From NCBI RefSeq assembly GCF_900088415.1, contig NZ_FLLQ01000002.1:620001-684000 (forward strand): a stretch of DNA of 64,000 nt, given 5' to 3'. Position 1 is the stretch's first letter, and each line of letters starts with the position of its first letter. The translations under genes were made by a program, and so were the position numbers. Shown in pieces: positions 1 through 8,151 of this stretch. Below the pieces are notes generated by a model, which saw nothing but the letters and a program-made list of their open reading frames with translations, was not told the origin of the DNA and made no database searches. The DNA comes from Vibrio mediterranei (GTDB taxonomy: Bacteria; Pseudomonadota; Gammaproteobacteria; Enterobacterales; Vibrionaceae).

Positions 1-460
1 CATTAACCAGTACACCACCTTCCTGGCGTAACATGGTTCCCGTCAAGACGAACTGAATCTGCTGCTCTTGGGCCAGATCTTTCCAGTCACGACTTAGTAC
101 GAAGTCGCCTTGGTTCGTCACCTGAATAGAGCCCGTTGTCTTGAAGTCAACAACCTTAAAGCCGCGGCGCTGAAGCTGGTAAATAAAGCCCTCTGATACC
201 GAGTTCCCTAACCAGTTCGTCGCATCCATATTCTGCAAATCAACAAACGATGCCACCGCTATCGGAGTGCGAGACGACACACTAGTGTTCGATTCAACTA
301 AGTCTTCCGTCAAACTCTCGACGAAATAATCCATCGTATGGCGAGGACTTTCCATCAGCATAAACTTACTGCCGGAATAGGATTCCTTACCGTTATAGAT
401 TGGTGAGTAGGCACAAGCGGTCAGTGTTAACACTGATGCCATCAGGAGCCACTTTTTCAT
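1..460 (-). CDS. flgO: FlgO, flagellar outer-membrane lipoprotein (3' end beyond window)
   Basis: The ATG is at 460 and the frame stays open to the left edge, so the C-terminus is missing. The protein begins MKKWLLMASVLTLTACAYSP, a lipoprotein signal with lipobox LTAC and the lipidated Cys at residue 16. The rest (IAVASFVDLQN, NWLGNSVSEGFIYQLQRRGF, FVLTGTMLRQEGG) matches the FlgO domain. In Vibrio, FlgO and FlgP are outer-membrane proteins that stabilise the sheathed flagellum and support motility. The divergent neighbour is flgT, the usual Vibrio arrangement; flgP would be expected just outside the window. Confidence 0.9.
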   Translation of the reverse strand, partial: MKKWLLMASVLTLTACAYSPIYNGKESYSGSKFMLMESPRHTMDYFVESLTEDLVESNTSVSSRTPIAVASFVDLQNMDATNWLGNSVSEGFIYQLQRRGFKVVDFKTTGSIQVTNQGDFVLSRDWKDLAQEQQIQFVLTGTMLRQEGGVLVN

Positions 461-516
461 TACACACTCTCCAAAAAGTTATTAATTGGATGGATAGGTT
501 CCCTCCCTTTTCAAGG

Positions 517-533
517 TTGGAACAATCCTTGCT
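517..533 (+). promoter_or_regulatory. Sigma54-type promoter for flgT
   Basis: TTGGAACAATCCTTGCT has GG at -24 (519-520) and GC at -12 (531-532) with the spacing of the sigma54 consensus TGGCAC-N5-TTGCA. It lies about 90 bp before the flgT ATG on the same strand. Class III flagellar genes of Vibrio depend on RpoN and FlrC, so the site fits. Activity is inferred. Confidence 0.6.
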
Positions 534-621
534 ATTCTCATTCTGTCCTTAATAAGAAAGCCCGCTCCAATATTCGCTACAAACTAGCTAGCAAATATTG
601 TTCCGCATTTGGATTGGTTGT

Positions 622-1755
622 ATGAAAAAAATCGTTTCTTCTTTAATTTCAACGGCATTGGTTACATTTAGTAGTAGCTCTGCCTTTGCTGCATGGTATG
701 AAGTCACAGGTACTTCCACCATCGTCTCCTCTGAGAAAGCGGCAAGGATCTACGCACTAGAAGACGCCGTCTACAAAGCAGTAGACTTCTCCGGAGCTGA
801 TATTGGTGGGCTTGCTAACTTAGCGCCGCTGCTCGAAGACGATAGAGAACAATACCAATTCATTGATTCCGAAGTTCGCCAGATCGTCATCGACGATCAG
901 TACAAAAGCGGCAACCAAATGGTCGTGAAAGCGCGAATCGACATTTACCCGACGGCAAAGGCTTGCCATAACGAGCAATACAAAAAGACGTTTGGGGTGG
1001 CAATGTTTGATATCGTTGACCCACAACAAGCGGTCATGGGGCAAATATACGATTTAGGTGAAGACTTCAGCTCTGTTATCTCTAATCAGCTTGAACATCG
1101 CTCATACAGCTTTGTTTCGGTTGGTACCACACGCTATGAAATTAATAAACGCCAACCTGAACGTATAAAGATGATCGCCGAAGATCTGGGAGCTCAATAC
1201 TTAGTGACCGGGAAAATCCACGACTTGACGGCCACCATCACACAGGGCGGTTTACTGACAGACGATGTAATCAATCGCCAGTTTGCTATGGATATGTCGG
1301 TCTACGACGGCAAAACCGGCCATGAAATCTATCAACGTAATTACCGTGAAATCGCCCAGTGGCCATTTGCTAAAACCAGTAAAGTCGACACCAAAAGTGC
1401 TCGTTTCTGGACATCCGCTTACGGCGAAATGATCCAGAAAGTCAGCCGAAACATCATGCTCGATCTCGAAGCAGAGATCTCTTGTAAGATGACCTTGCCT
1501 GAAGTGGTCGCCTCTTACGGCAATAGAGTCACCATCGACTTAGGCCGAGTCCACGGTGTGCAAGCGGGAGACCGATTGCAACTTTGGCATACAGGCTCCT
1601 TTATCGACCAGAATGGTTTGCCGCGCAATAAAGTGAGTCAGAGCAACATCACCCTAACCGTGTCACGCGTCTATGAAAATGATGCTGAAGCAACCGTCGA
1701 CCAGCCAAGCCTCGCCAACAGTATTCAAATTGGTGACGTGATGAACAAACTGTAA
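622..1755 (+). CDS. flgT: FlgT, flagellar H-ring protein
   Basis: This 377-residue periplasmic protein has a Sec signal (MKKIVSSLISTALVTFSSSS, then AFA|AWYEV). It matches Vibrio FlgT in length and in its N-terminal segment (TSTIVSSEKAARIYALEDAV). FlgT forms the H-ring around the LP-ring of the sheathed polar flagellum and helps assemble MotX/MotY. The start at 622 is preferred over an upstream in-frame ATG at 598 because only it gives a normal signal peptide. The C-terminal domain (VTIDLGRVHGVQAGDRLQLW) resembles the small beta-domain of FlgT. Upstream lies a sigma54-like promoter, and flgO diverges. Confidence 0.93.
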   Translation: MKKIVSSLISTALVTFSSSSAFAAWYEVTGTSTIVSSEKAARIYALEDAVYKAVDFSGADIGGLANLAPLLEDDREQYQFIDSEVRQIVIDDQYKSGNQMVVKARIDIYPTAKACHNEQYKKTFGVAMFDIVDPQQAVMGQIYDLGEDFSSVISNQLEHRSYSFVSVGTTRYEINKRQPERIKMIAEDLGAQYLVTGKIHDLTATITQGGLLTDDVINRQFAMDMSVYDGKTGHEIYQRNYREIAQWPFAKTSKVDTKSARFWTSAYGEMIQKVSRNIMLDLEAEISCKMTLPEVVASYGNRVTIDLGRVHGVQAGDRLQLWHTGSFIDQNGLPRNKVSQSNITLTVSRVYENDAEATVDQPSLANSIQIGDVMNKL

Positions 1756-1810
1756 TAAATGTAGAAAAGCGACTTAACTTATTCAAATAATTGAGTATTA
1801 TTAGCCATAA

Positions 1811-1887
1811 GCTCCCGTGGCACAGCTGGATAGCGCGGCCCCCTCCTAAGGGGCAGGTCACAGGTTCGAATCCTGTCGGGAGCGCCA
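1811..1887 (+). tRNA. tRNA-Arg (anticodon CCU)
   Basis: A 77-nt cloverleaf. The acceptor stem GCTCCCG (1811-1817) pairs with CGGGAGC (1877-1883), then come discriminator G and an encoded CCA (1885-1887). The anticodon stem GCCCC/GGGGC closes the loop CTCCTAA with anticodon CCT, reading the rare Arg codon AGG. The T-arm contains GGTTCGAATCC. tRNA-Arg genes are frequent integration sites for islands, and accessory genes follow directly, but I see no integrase and no duplicated tRNA end. Confidence 0.97.
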
Positions 1888-1895
1888 TTTAAAAC

Positions 1896-1933
1896 AATGA
1901 CTTAGCATAAACTTTGGCTAGGTCATTTTTGTT
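1896..1933 (+). terminator. Terminator after tRNA-Arg
   Basis: AATGACTTAGC (1896-1906) pairs with GCTAGGTCATT (1917-1927) with one G-U pair and a 10-nt loop, followed by TTTGTTTG. It begins 9 nt after the tRNA CCA. Confidence 0.75.
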
Positions 1934-1980
1934 TGTGTCCACAAAACGTCCACACCTATTTGAAGCTCAAGGATTTTTGA

Positions 1981-3546
1981 ATGAATATGAATAGAGACAC
2001 AGGTGATGTTGGTGAAAGCGTAATATCGTTTCTAGCTTCTGACTGTGGCATTATTGCCACCCCACCCAATAGAGATGCTTATGGATGGGATCACCACTTA
2101 CAATTCAAGAATCCTTCCAACTCTGTTTTTTTAGACGAATTTGAGAGCAACTACACCGTTTATATCCAAGCTAAAGGCTTCGAGGGCAAATATAGTGACT
2201 ATAAAGGAAGAGCCATAAAGCTTTCCAACATACAACATATGATAACTAACGGTTCTCCTTGTTTTTTTGCATTCATTGAAGCGGATAGCAAGAACACATA
2301 CCTAGTGCATCTAGGGGAGGAGCTTATCAGATTAGGCTTAACGAAAATTCGAGAAGCACAACGTGACGGCGTTGAGCTTAACAAGACTACAATGACTATA
2401 AACCCCCACACTCAAAACGCAGTCTTGATTCCTATTATTGGCGCGTCACTAAAGAGCTCGCTACTCAAGATAATTAACAAATCACCAAGTAGCTATGCAA
2501 GCTGGAAGCAAGAATTTCGGACAAATGTTGGTTTTGATAACGGAGCGCTGCAGATTGTAGGGGATATAAAAAATCAAGATTTCATAGAGGTAGCTCTGGG
2601 GCTGAAGGACTCCGCACCCGTTAACGTAAAAGCACTTACAAACCTGCGCTTCGGCATCCCTCTCCCATATGATGAACTCCCCACTTCGATGGAAATACTG
2701 AGTAGTGAATATGCCGAGTCTATTGGCTTGCCAGTCAACAAATCCGTCACCTCCGTTAAGTGCTACATCAAGAACGACGAACTCTCTGTCCCTACAGAAG
2801 TCCACGGAGAGTTATCAAAATTGCCCGGCGTCGATAGTGTTTGCTGCTTTTCTACTCCTTTCGTGAAGTTTATCTTCTACTCTAATGGCACAAACGACAT
2901 CGAAGTTACATTCTTATGGCAAAAAATGCTCGACTCGAAAATGACTCTAGATGCACTCCGTCATAACTTACAAGTCATCAAACAATTGCTGAATCAAACC
3001 GTGATTCTTGAGTTTTTTGTTAATGAAGAGATAGTTACTCATACTTACTTCAATGAAGAACCATGTATCAACGAACTCAAACGAGTCGATAAGTACTTGA
3101 ACTATTGTGAAGTGTTCAAGGTCATACAAGAACTATTGAACGTTAAGATAACTGAGTCCGTTGAGGCAGACTTAATCCTTCGGACTGGAGACTATCTAGA
3201 AAGTTTTTATGATTACGTAATGAGTAAAGACAACGCCCACCTTAAACTTACAGGAGACACTCTAGATATAGACTCCTCAAAGCCTACTTTGGTTTTTCTG
3301 CCTATACCTGTCGCCTTCCTAGGTAAAAAATATATTGTGACGTTTCAAATTGAAGGTCAATTCGAGATAAAAAAAGATGCCGCTTACTGTGCCAAAGGAA
3401 CGACTAAAGTATTCAATGTCCTTCAGGTGCGGAGCAACAAACAAGTCGAGGAACTTAAAAAACGGATGAACAATGTTTGCAACGCAAAATCCACAGAATA
3501 TAACCCAGTGATTTCTTTGGCTGCATTAGATAATCAATCGCGTTGA
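1981..3546 (+). CDS. DUF4365-type nuclease-like protein, accessory gene behind tRNA-Arg
   Basis: This 521-residue protein has no signal peptide or membrane segment. The first ~110 residues have the DUF4365 pattern: GDVGE with E12, RDAYGWD (D32, D37), then VYIQAKGF with Q63-x-K65, and a later SPCFFAFIEAD strand. DUF4365 is regarded as a PD-(D/E)XK-fold nuclease-like domain and is often found in accessory and defence loci. Residues ~180-521 resemble nothing I recognise and contain no obvious repeats. An AAGGA ribosome binding site stands 7 nt before ATG 1981. The gene stands alone between the tRNA and phage-like scraps, and its base composition is AT-richer than the core genes. Function is not established; a defence role is inference. 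Confidence 0.6.
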   Translation: MNMNRDTGDVGESVISFLASDCGIIATPPNRDAYGWDHHLQFKNPSNSVFLDEFESNYTVYIQAKGFEGKYSDYKGRAIKLSNIQHMITNGSPCFFAFIEADSKNTYLVHLGEELIRLGLTKIREAQRDGVELNKTTMTINPHTQNAVLIPIIGASLKSSLLKIINKSPSSYASWKQEFRTNVGFDNGALQIVGDIKNQDFIEVALGLKDSAPVNVKALTNLRFGIPLPYDELPTSMEILSSEYAESIGLPVNKSVTSVKCYIKNDELSVPTEVHGELSKLPGVDSVCCFSTPFVKFIFYSNGTNDIEVTFLWQKMLDSKMTLDALRHNLQVIKQLLNQTVILEFFVNEEIVTHTYFNEEPCINELKRVDKYLNYCEVFKVIQELLNVKITESVEADLILRTGDYLESFYDYVMSKDNAHLKLTGDTLDIDSSKPTLVFLPIPVAFLGKKYIVTFQIEGQFEIKKDAAYCAKGTTKVFNVLQVRSNKQVEELKKRMNNVCNAKSTEYNPVISLAALDNQSR

Positions 3547-3555
3547 CTTCAATTG

Positions 3556-3590
3556 AACAAGGCTAAAGCTCCTGCTCTAGCCTTGTTATT
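3556..3590. terminator. Hairpin between convergent genes
   Basis: AACAAGGCTA (3556-3565) pairs with TAGCCTTGTT (3578-3587), with a 12-nt loop. It lies just after the DUF4365 stop and overlaps the stop codon of the minus-strand gene ending at 3563. The T-tract is short (TTATT), so it is a modest terminator. Confidence 0.5.
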
Positions 3591-3715
3591 CGCTTATCCA
3601 TTTTTTCCATCATTATCCTGAGCCACTTAACATCGGTTTTTAAAGCTACTCCGACACCCAAACCACTAGATAAAGCACTTACAGCCGCAACAATAATCGT
3701 CTGATATTCAGCCAT
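3563..3715 (-). CDS. Small phage-like membrane protein with C-terminal coiled coil
   Basis: Fifty residues starting MAEYQTIIVAAVSALSSGLG: one hydrophobic segment (residues ~5-25) followed by a charged helical tail (MMEKMDKRITRLEQEL). Its ATG overlaps the stop of the upstream gene by 8 nt (ATGGCTGA), a spacing typical of phage lysis or accessory cassettes. Longer upstream starts exist but would run through the neighbour. The topology resembles small phage proteins near holin genes. No family assignment is certain. Confidence 0.5.
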   Translation of the reverse strand: MAEYQTIIVAAVSALSSGLGVGVALKTDVKWLRIMMEKMDKRITRLEQEL

Positions 3716-3908
3716 TAAACTCATCCCGAATCGCTTCCCACAATCCAACCAAAATTGGTGCCGCCACACCAATCAAACCACCCATTTGCACACCTTCTGG
3801 CGTCACACTTGCTGTCAGTAGTTCAGGATGACCCGTTGCCAATGCGATACCCGCGCCCACAAGCGCAAGTCCTTTCTTAGTCGATGGTTGTTTCAAATCT
3901 ATTTTCAT
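3708..3908 (-). CDS. Holin-like small phage protein
   Basis: Sixty-six residues starting MKIDLKQPSTKKGLALVGAG. There are two hydrophobic stretches (GLALVGAGIALATG and GGLIGVAAPILVGLW) separated by a short polar link, and a charged C-terminus. A clear ribosome binding site, GGAG, lies 8 nt before ATG 3908. The same frame stays open upstream to 4214, but that extension runs through a palindromic repeat and a broken small gene, so the short form is preferred. I recall similar proteins annotated as holins or hypothetical phage proteins; that is memory, not a search. Confidence 0.5.
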   Translation of the reverse strand: MKIDLKQPSTKKGLALVGAGIALATGHPELLTASVTPEGVQMGGLIGVAAPILVGLWEAIRDEFNG

Positions 3909-3919
3909 AGCGTTAGCTC

Positions 3920-4009
3920 CTAGCCGTTGATGCGCTTCCAGATATAAGCGCTGATAAGCGCGGTCAGCATTCCAACCGCGAGACGCTACATTACTTCTTG
4001 TTTGGTCAT
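3920..4009 (-). pseudogene. Tiny phage-like membrane ORF broken by an in-frame amber codon
   Basis: Reading from ATG 4009 gives MTKQEVM, a TAG at 3988-3986, then RLAVGMLTALISAYIWKRIN and G, ending at TAG 3922-3920 just before the ribosome binding site of the holin-like gene. A GGGGG tract precedes the ATG. A CAG-to-TAG change would explain the break and give a 29-residue single-span protein. Too short for proof. Confidence 0.3.
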
Positions 4010-4144
4010 GCGAGTTGCCCCCTTTGGCGGCCTCACTCATTGAGTAGTGCCGCCCCAACTCCATGATTGACATGGCATAAACCAAGCGCGTCATTAGGAT
4101 GTAGTCATAGAGGTCATAATGCTTTTTATACCCGCTGTCAGTAG

Positions 4145-4164
4145 ATTCCTGCTTTCGCAGGAAT
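4145..4164. repeat. REP-like palindrome
   Basis: ATTCCTGC-TTTC-GCAGGAAT is a perfect 8-bp stem with a 4-nt loop, flanked by the near-repeats ggatttggatttgagtttgg. Elements of the form ATTCC-hairpin-GGAAT are scattered in many bacterial genomes and are often misread as coding (FLRKQES). Only one copy is visible here. Confidence 0.5.
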
Positions 4165-4255
4165 GACCGCATTTGGATTTGGATTTGAGTTTGGGGATTT
4201 TCGGCTATTGACACCGAAAGGGGAAAGAGTGTGTCAGTGGCATTTCTAGTTATGT

Positions 4256-4435
4256 TTACTCGGTATTCATTTTTGATAGCCTTTTTCTGAGTTCCTTCTC
4301 AAGTATTTTTTTAGCGTAAGGCTTCATGGTTTTCCATTTTTTGCATTCTTCCCGAGTTCTACCGCAACCCAAACACCATCCTTTGGACTTTGAAAAGTCA
4401 CAGAGATCGATACAGGGACTCTTTTGTTTCTTCAT
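4256..4435 (-). CDS. DUF1289 family small cysteine protein
   Basis: Fifty-nine residues from MKKQKSPCIDLCDFSKSKGW. It has the DUF1289 cysteine pattern SPCxxxC...WCxGCGRT..E...W, consistent with a small metal-binding protein of unknown function. The start at 4435 places the SPC motif at residues 6-8 as is usual; an upstream in-frame start at 4462 adds nine residues with no family support. It is a core Vibrio family, so it may mark the right end of the accessory patch. Confidence 0.8.
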   Translation of the reverse strand: MKKQKSPCIDLCDFSKSKGWCLGCGRTREECKKWKTMKPYAKKILEKELRKRLSKMNTE

Positions 4436-4592
4436 ACATTTATCTCTATCGACTAAAAACAACTCAAGATCAAAGCATTATCAGCTTTCTTCTCATATTA
4501 GATTCAAGGCTAATTGGCAGTTGAATTCATCAAATACTTGCCGCTTTTTGACAGCCACCCTAACGCACATTTACCCGTTCAACAGCTGTACT

Positions 4593-4886
4593 TTACCGTA
4601 TATCGTAACTAATTTGCTTACTTACGTTCTTTAGTTGCACCCCGACCTTACTAAACTCCTTTTGAACAGTCGTTGAGACATGCTGCTGACCTTCTCCCAT
4701 TAAAAAGTTTGCTCTATCTTGAGTCGTTTCGAATACGCAGACGATTTTTAAGCTCTGTGGAAAAGAATTGAATTTAACAGTATGAGTCACCCAAAGAAAA
4801 CCATCGTAGTTTTTTAGCGTCCCTTCACATACTTCGGTCAGTACGTCTCTAATTAAATTTTCAACTTTCTTATCTGATTTACGCAT
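4593..4886 (-). CDS. Conserved small protein of unknown function
   Basis: Ninety-seven residues beginning MRKSDKKVENLIRDVLTEVC. It is soluble, with an alpha/beta look (GFLWVTHTVKF, SLKIVCVFETTQDRANFL). I recall homologues in Vibrio and Shewanella carrying the doubtful label 'Fis family regulator', but no helix-turn-helix is evident. It stands alone upstream of the DUF1289 gene on the same strand, 157 bp away. Confidence 0.6.
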   Translation of the reverse strand: MRKSDKKVENLIRDVLTEVCEGTLKNYDGFLWVTHTVKFNSFPQSLKIVCVFETTQDRANFLMGEGQQHVSTTVQKEFSKVGVQLKNVSKQISYDIR

Positions 4887-4921
4887 GGAGAGAATTTCCT
4901 ATTTGTAATGGATAAATAAAT

Positions 4922-5092
4922 ATGACCACGTACTTAGCGCTCCCAATGTTTGGAAAGCAGGTCAACCAACAGGGGTTGAGGTTGGAGTATACCCACATCA
5001 AACTCATAAAGGACATCGGCCTTTCAGAAATAGAGAAAAGCCTGTTTCGACACTTGCTAGCAATCTGTCTGCTCTCGAAGGCTGTTGGATAA
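4922..5092 (+). CDS. Doubtful 56-codon ORF
   Basis: An ATG at 4922 opens a 56-residue frame (MTTYLALPMFGKQVNQQGLR...) ending at TAA 5090-5092. There is no good ribosome binding site, no recognisable family, and it may be chance or the remnant of a longer gene. The remaining interval to 5262 is AT-rich and contains TTATCA...TGATAA (5152-5176), which could be an operator or promoter of the VOC gene. Confidence 0.15.
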   Translation: MTTYLALPMFGKQVNQQGLRLEYTHIKLIKDIGLSEIEKSLFRHLLAICLLSKAVG

Positions 5093-5262
5093 CAACGAAA
5101 CGCCTATGTTTGCCAGCACACGCCCTATGAAAGCCATTAATAACGTTATGTTATCATTTTTATAATTATTGATAATTTTTAAAAACCATCAGTCATACTT
5201 ATACTTCTCCACATCGAAACGAAACACGAAACGAATAATCAAATCAGTTTTTGGAGAAAGTT

Positions 5263-5754
5263 ATGAAAATGAATCACGTTGGTATCATGGTTGGCGATAT
5301 GGACAAAGCGGTAGAGTTCTACACTAAAGCGCTGGGCCTTCGCGTTGTAATGAACAACACTAAAGTAATCGAAGAGCGCGAAAGTGCAATCGGTCGTATG
5401 TGTATTGCAGTATTTGGTGAAGGCTTCAAAGGCTTCAACATTGCTCACCTAGTAACTAATGACGGTATCGGTGTAGAGCTGTTCGAAATGGTTGACCGTG
5501 AAGAGCGTCATAACGTTGATTTTTCTCGCCTAGGTATCTTCCACTTCTGTCTACAATTGCCAAAAGAGCAGTTTGAATCAGCAATCAAACGTGTAGAAGA
5601 GTTTGGTGGTAAAGTGCGCATGGATATCCACCGTTACCACCCAGAAGATGATTCTAAGCAAGCTCAAATGGTTTACCTAGAAGACCCGTTTGGTAACTTA
5701 TTTGAGTTCTACTCTCACTCTTACGAAGACACTTACGCTTCTGATTACGAGTAA
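5263..5754 (+). CDS. VOC (glyoxalase/bleomycin-resistance) family protein
   Basis: 163 residues starting MKMNHVGIMVGDMDKAVEFY, the first beta-alpha-beta unit of a vicinal-oxygen-chelate fold; the second unit ends YLEDPFGNLFEFYSHSYED. Likely metal ligands are H4, H71 in IAHLV, H100 in GIFHF and the Glu in LFEFY. VOC proteins include glyoxalase I, dioxygenases and epimerases, so the substrate is unknown. ATG 5263 has a TTGGAG site 7 nt upstream and is preferred over 5251. Codon use is that of a highly expressed gene. A terminator follows. Confidence 0.85.
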   Translation: MKMNHVGIMVGDMDKAVEFYTKALGLRVVMNNTKVIEERESAIGRMCIAVFGEGFKGFNIAHLVTNDGIGVELFEMVDREERHNVDFSRLGIFHFCLQLPKEQFESAIKRVEEFGGKVRMDIHRYHPEDDSKQAQMVYLEDPFGNLFEFYSHSYEDTYASDYE

Positions 5755-5782
5755 CTCTCTCATTTGCTAATGAAATAATTCT

Positions 5783-5820
5783 AATGCCCACTAGATATTT
5801 GTCTCGTGGGCATTTTTGTT
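5783..5820 (+). terminator. Terminator after VOC gene
   Basis: ATGCCCAC (5784-5791) pairs with GTGGGCAT (5806-5813), followed by TTTTGTTTTG. Confidence 0.85.
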
Positions 5821-5895
5821 TTGTTGCCTCAATGAATCTCGAAAAAAGTGAGTTAGTGAGGCTCTTGCTGACGCAAACAACACAAACAATGAAGC

Positions 5896-7254
5896 TTAAG
5901 TAAGCCGTGCGATTTGCTCTCTTACAATCTCTAAAGCTGATTGCAATTGTGGACGACTTGATGGACCTGCCAGAGATATCCTCACCGCTGCCGGAACTTC
6001 ATAACGACCCACAGCAAACATTTCTGCTTCTCTCACTCTGACCCCATATTTCAGCAACGATTGGTTAAAATGATACCCGGTTAGCGGGTCAGGCAAAGGT
6101 AGCCAAACATTGTAGCCAGGCACACCAATCTGGATTTTGGGAAATACCGTCTTCCAGACTCGATGACGTGCATTGAGCTCCATCGCGATCTCTTCATCCA
6201 CAGCTTGCATCGCACCGCTGGTTAGCCAGCGACACACCAGATCAATGATTAGCGGGCTAACATACATACAACTGGCTCGTAGCGCACGTTGCATTAAGTC
6301 CTTGAAAGACAATGGTAGAATGATAAAGCCTAGTCGCAACCCACCCGCAAAGTACTTAGAAAAGCTACCCACGTATAAGGTAATATCCGGAGCGATAGCA
6401 ACTAACGGACTCTTTCGATGAGACGGCGGGCAGTAGAGCACATCGTCCTCAATAATTAGCACGTTGTAGCGACGGCATATTTCAATGATTTTCAGTCTTC
6501 GGCTGTCCGATAGCTGGGCTCCGGTCGGGTTTTGAACTCCCGGAGTTAGATAAAGTAGTTTGGGACGATGTCTCTTACAGTGCAAAGCCAAATCTTCTGG
6601 ATCTAATCCATGCTCATCAACTTTTACTGGCACTAGCTTTCGTTCGGCTTGTTGACATGCGTGAATGAATTCCGGATAACACAACCCTTCGGCAAGAATG
6701 GTATCTTGGGGACGGCTTAGTGCTTGAATAATCAACGATATTCCATGCTGCCCTCCATGTGTCCACACCACACGTCGGGCATCAATATCGATATTGAATT
6801 TGGTCATCAGCCATTGTCGAAGGGTCTCGCTATGACCATGAATGCCATCAGCGGAGTAATAATCCAGTACCGCTGCTTGCGCGATTTCTTCGTGAGATAA
6901 CTCCTTCAATGCGTCAGCAAGAAGTTTCGGCTGCGACAACAAAAAAGGTCGGCAGCGTGCCAAATCAATACCTTTTTCTTCTAATACCGGATGATAAAAG
7001 TGATTCAGTTCAGTTTCTCTGTTCCGAACATAGGTCCCGCTTCCTACTTTGGGCTCCGTTAGTCCCCTTCGCTCAAGCTCATGATAAGCTCTTGTCACCG
7101 TTCCAACTGTCACACCCAATCGATAAGACAAAATACGCTGGGGTAACAATTTAGTATCCGGCGCCAGCTCACCACTTTCTATCACCTCAGCAATCGCATC
7201 AGCCAGTGCCATAAACTTAGGTCCGGAACGACCCGATATATCTGGGACTAACAT
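5896..7254 (-). CDS. MocR-type GntR regulator with aminotransferase domain
   Basis: 452 residues. The N-terminal winged helix (residues ~10-75; YRLGVTVGTVTRAYHELERR, GSGTYVR) is joined to a fold-type I aminotransferase domain. The PLP lysine is in VGSFSKYFAGGLRLGF; DDVLYC and YLTPGVQNPTG are the other cofactor motifs. MocR proteins use PLP and an amino compound as effector and usually control a neighbouring gene. Here the divergent gene encodes a LysE-family exporter, so control of amino-acid export is likely. The intergenic region holds GGTACAATT (7271-7279) and AATTGTCACC (7328-7337), a possible split operator. Confidence 0.88.
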   Translation of the reverse strand: MLVPDISGRSGPKFMALADAIAEVIESGELAPDTKLLPQRILSYRLGVTVGTVTRAYHELERRGLTEPKVGSGTYVRNRETELNHFYHPVLEEKGIDLARCRPFLLSQPKLLADALKELSHEEIAQAAVLDYYSADGIHGHSETLRQWLMTKFNIDIDARRVVWTHGGQHGISLIIQALSRPQDTILAEGLCYPEFIHACQQAERKLVPVKVDEHGLDPEDLALHCKRHRPKLLYLTPGVQNPTGAQLSDSRRLKIIEICRRYNVLIIEDDVLYCPPSHRKSPLVAIAPDITLYVGSFSKYFAGGLRLGFIILPLSFKDLMQRALRASCMYVSPLIIDLVCRWLTSGAMQAVDEEIAMELNARHRVWKTVFPKIQIGVPGYNVWLPLPDPLTGYHFNQSLLKYGVRVREAEMFAVGRYEVPAAVRISLAGPSSRPQLQSALEIVREQIARLT

Positions 7255-7420
7255 TGTCTCTCTCCAAAGGGGTACAATTGTTTCTTGTAATCAGGATAAA
7301 TAAGGCCTGACGAAAATGAAACCAAAGAATTGTCACCATGACGCATTAACTGTAGGTCAATCTCTCTGGGCACCTTTACTCTTGGGCTGTCTGTACTTGT
7401 TTGAGAGGAGAAGAAAGGAA

Positions 7421-8029
7421 ATGACGACATTATGGGACTTAATGCCGGCCATGAGTTTATTCGCATTTGTTACCGCCATCACCCCGGGACCGAACAATTT
7501 ATTGCTCGCCAATTCAGGGGCACAATTTGGTATCCGGAAATCATGGCGACATCTGATTGGTATTCGTATTGGTGTAGCCGGGCTGATCCTGCTCTGTGCA
7601 TGTGGCGTAGGTGTCGCTCTTACAACTCACCCTAGTTGGTATCTAGCAATAAAATACCTTGGTCTGGCTTATATGTTTTGGTTGATGATAAAGCTTTTAT
7701 GTACCAACCCTTTCTCCGGAAAATCCACCAAGAGCAAACCAATCAATATGACTCAGGCTACGTTATTTCAACTGGGTAATATGAAAGCCTGGATGGCATC
7801 ACTCGCTTTGGTAACAAGCTATAGCCTACCCTCCAGCTATTGGCTCTCTGTGGCACTGATTACCCTAGTATTTACGACGTTTGGACTGTTTGCCAATATC
7901 ACTTGGGTTTGGGTTGGTCAAAAAATCCGAGTTTATCTCAATACCACCTTAAAACAGCGCATGTTTAATATCAGCCTAGCCGCTATAACGTTTATATCAT
8001 TGTTGCCAGTGTTGGAGCACTCTATCTGA
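7421..8029 (+). CDS. LysE/RhtB family amino-acid exporter
   Basis: 202 residues with about six membrane spans. The family signature AITPGPNNLLLANSGAQFGI lies near the N-terminus. The start at 7421 follows the site AGAAAGGAA directly and removes a 35-residue non-hydrophobic extension possible from 7316. LysE/RhtB proteins export amino acids such as lysine, threonine, homoserine or leucine; the substrate here is unknown. The divergent MocR gene is the probable regulator. Confidence 0.87.
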   Translation: MTTLWDLMPAMSLFAFVTAITPGPNNLLLANSGAQFGIRKSWRHLIGIRIGVAGLILLCACGVGVALTTHPSWYLAIKYLGLAYMFWLMIKLLCTNPFSGKSTKSKPINMTQATLFQLGNMKAWMASLALVTSYSLPSSYWLSVALITLVFTTFGLFANITWVWVGQKIRVYLNTTLKQRMFNISLAAITFISLLPVLEHSI

Positions 8030-8151
8030 AAAACACCTGTCACCCTTGTTATATGAACACTAATTTCTCACAACTAATTATTGGCATATGCCATTTATAT
8101 TTATAGTATCTCTGGCAAAGCTTAAGGAGTCCATTAACCTGAAGGTACGTT

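Noticed and set aside
4145..4200. CRISPR-like repeat unit
   Set aside because: Only one palindrome with short imperfect direct repeats of ggattt; no spacers.
3909..4214. Long N-terminal extension of the holin-like gene
   Set aside because: It reads through a palindromic repeat (FLRKQES) and through the broken small gene; a good ribosome site supports the start at 3908.
1888..5200. Complete prophage or integrative element
   Set aside because: No integrase, no structural or replication genes, and no duplicated tRNA end.
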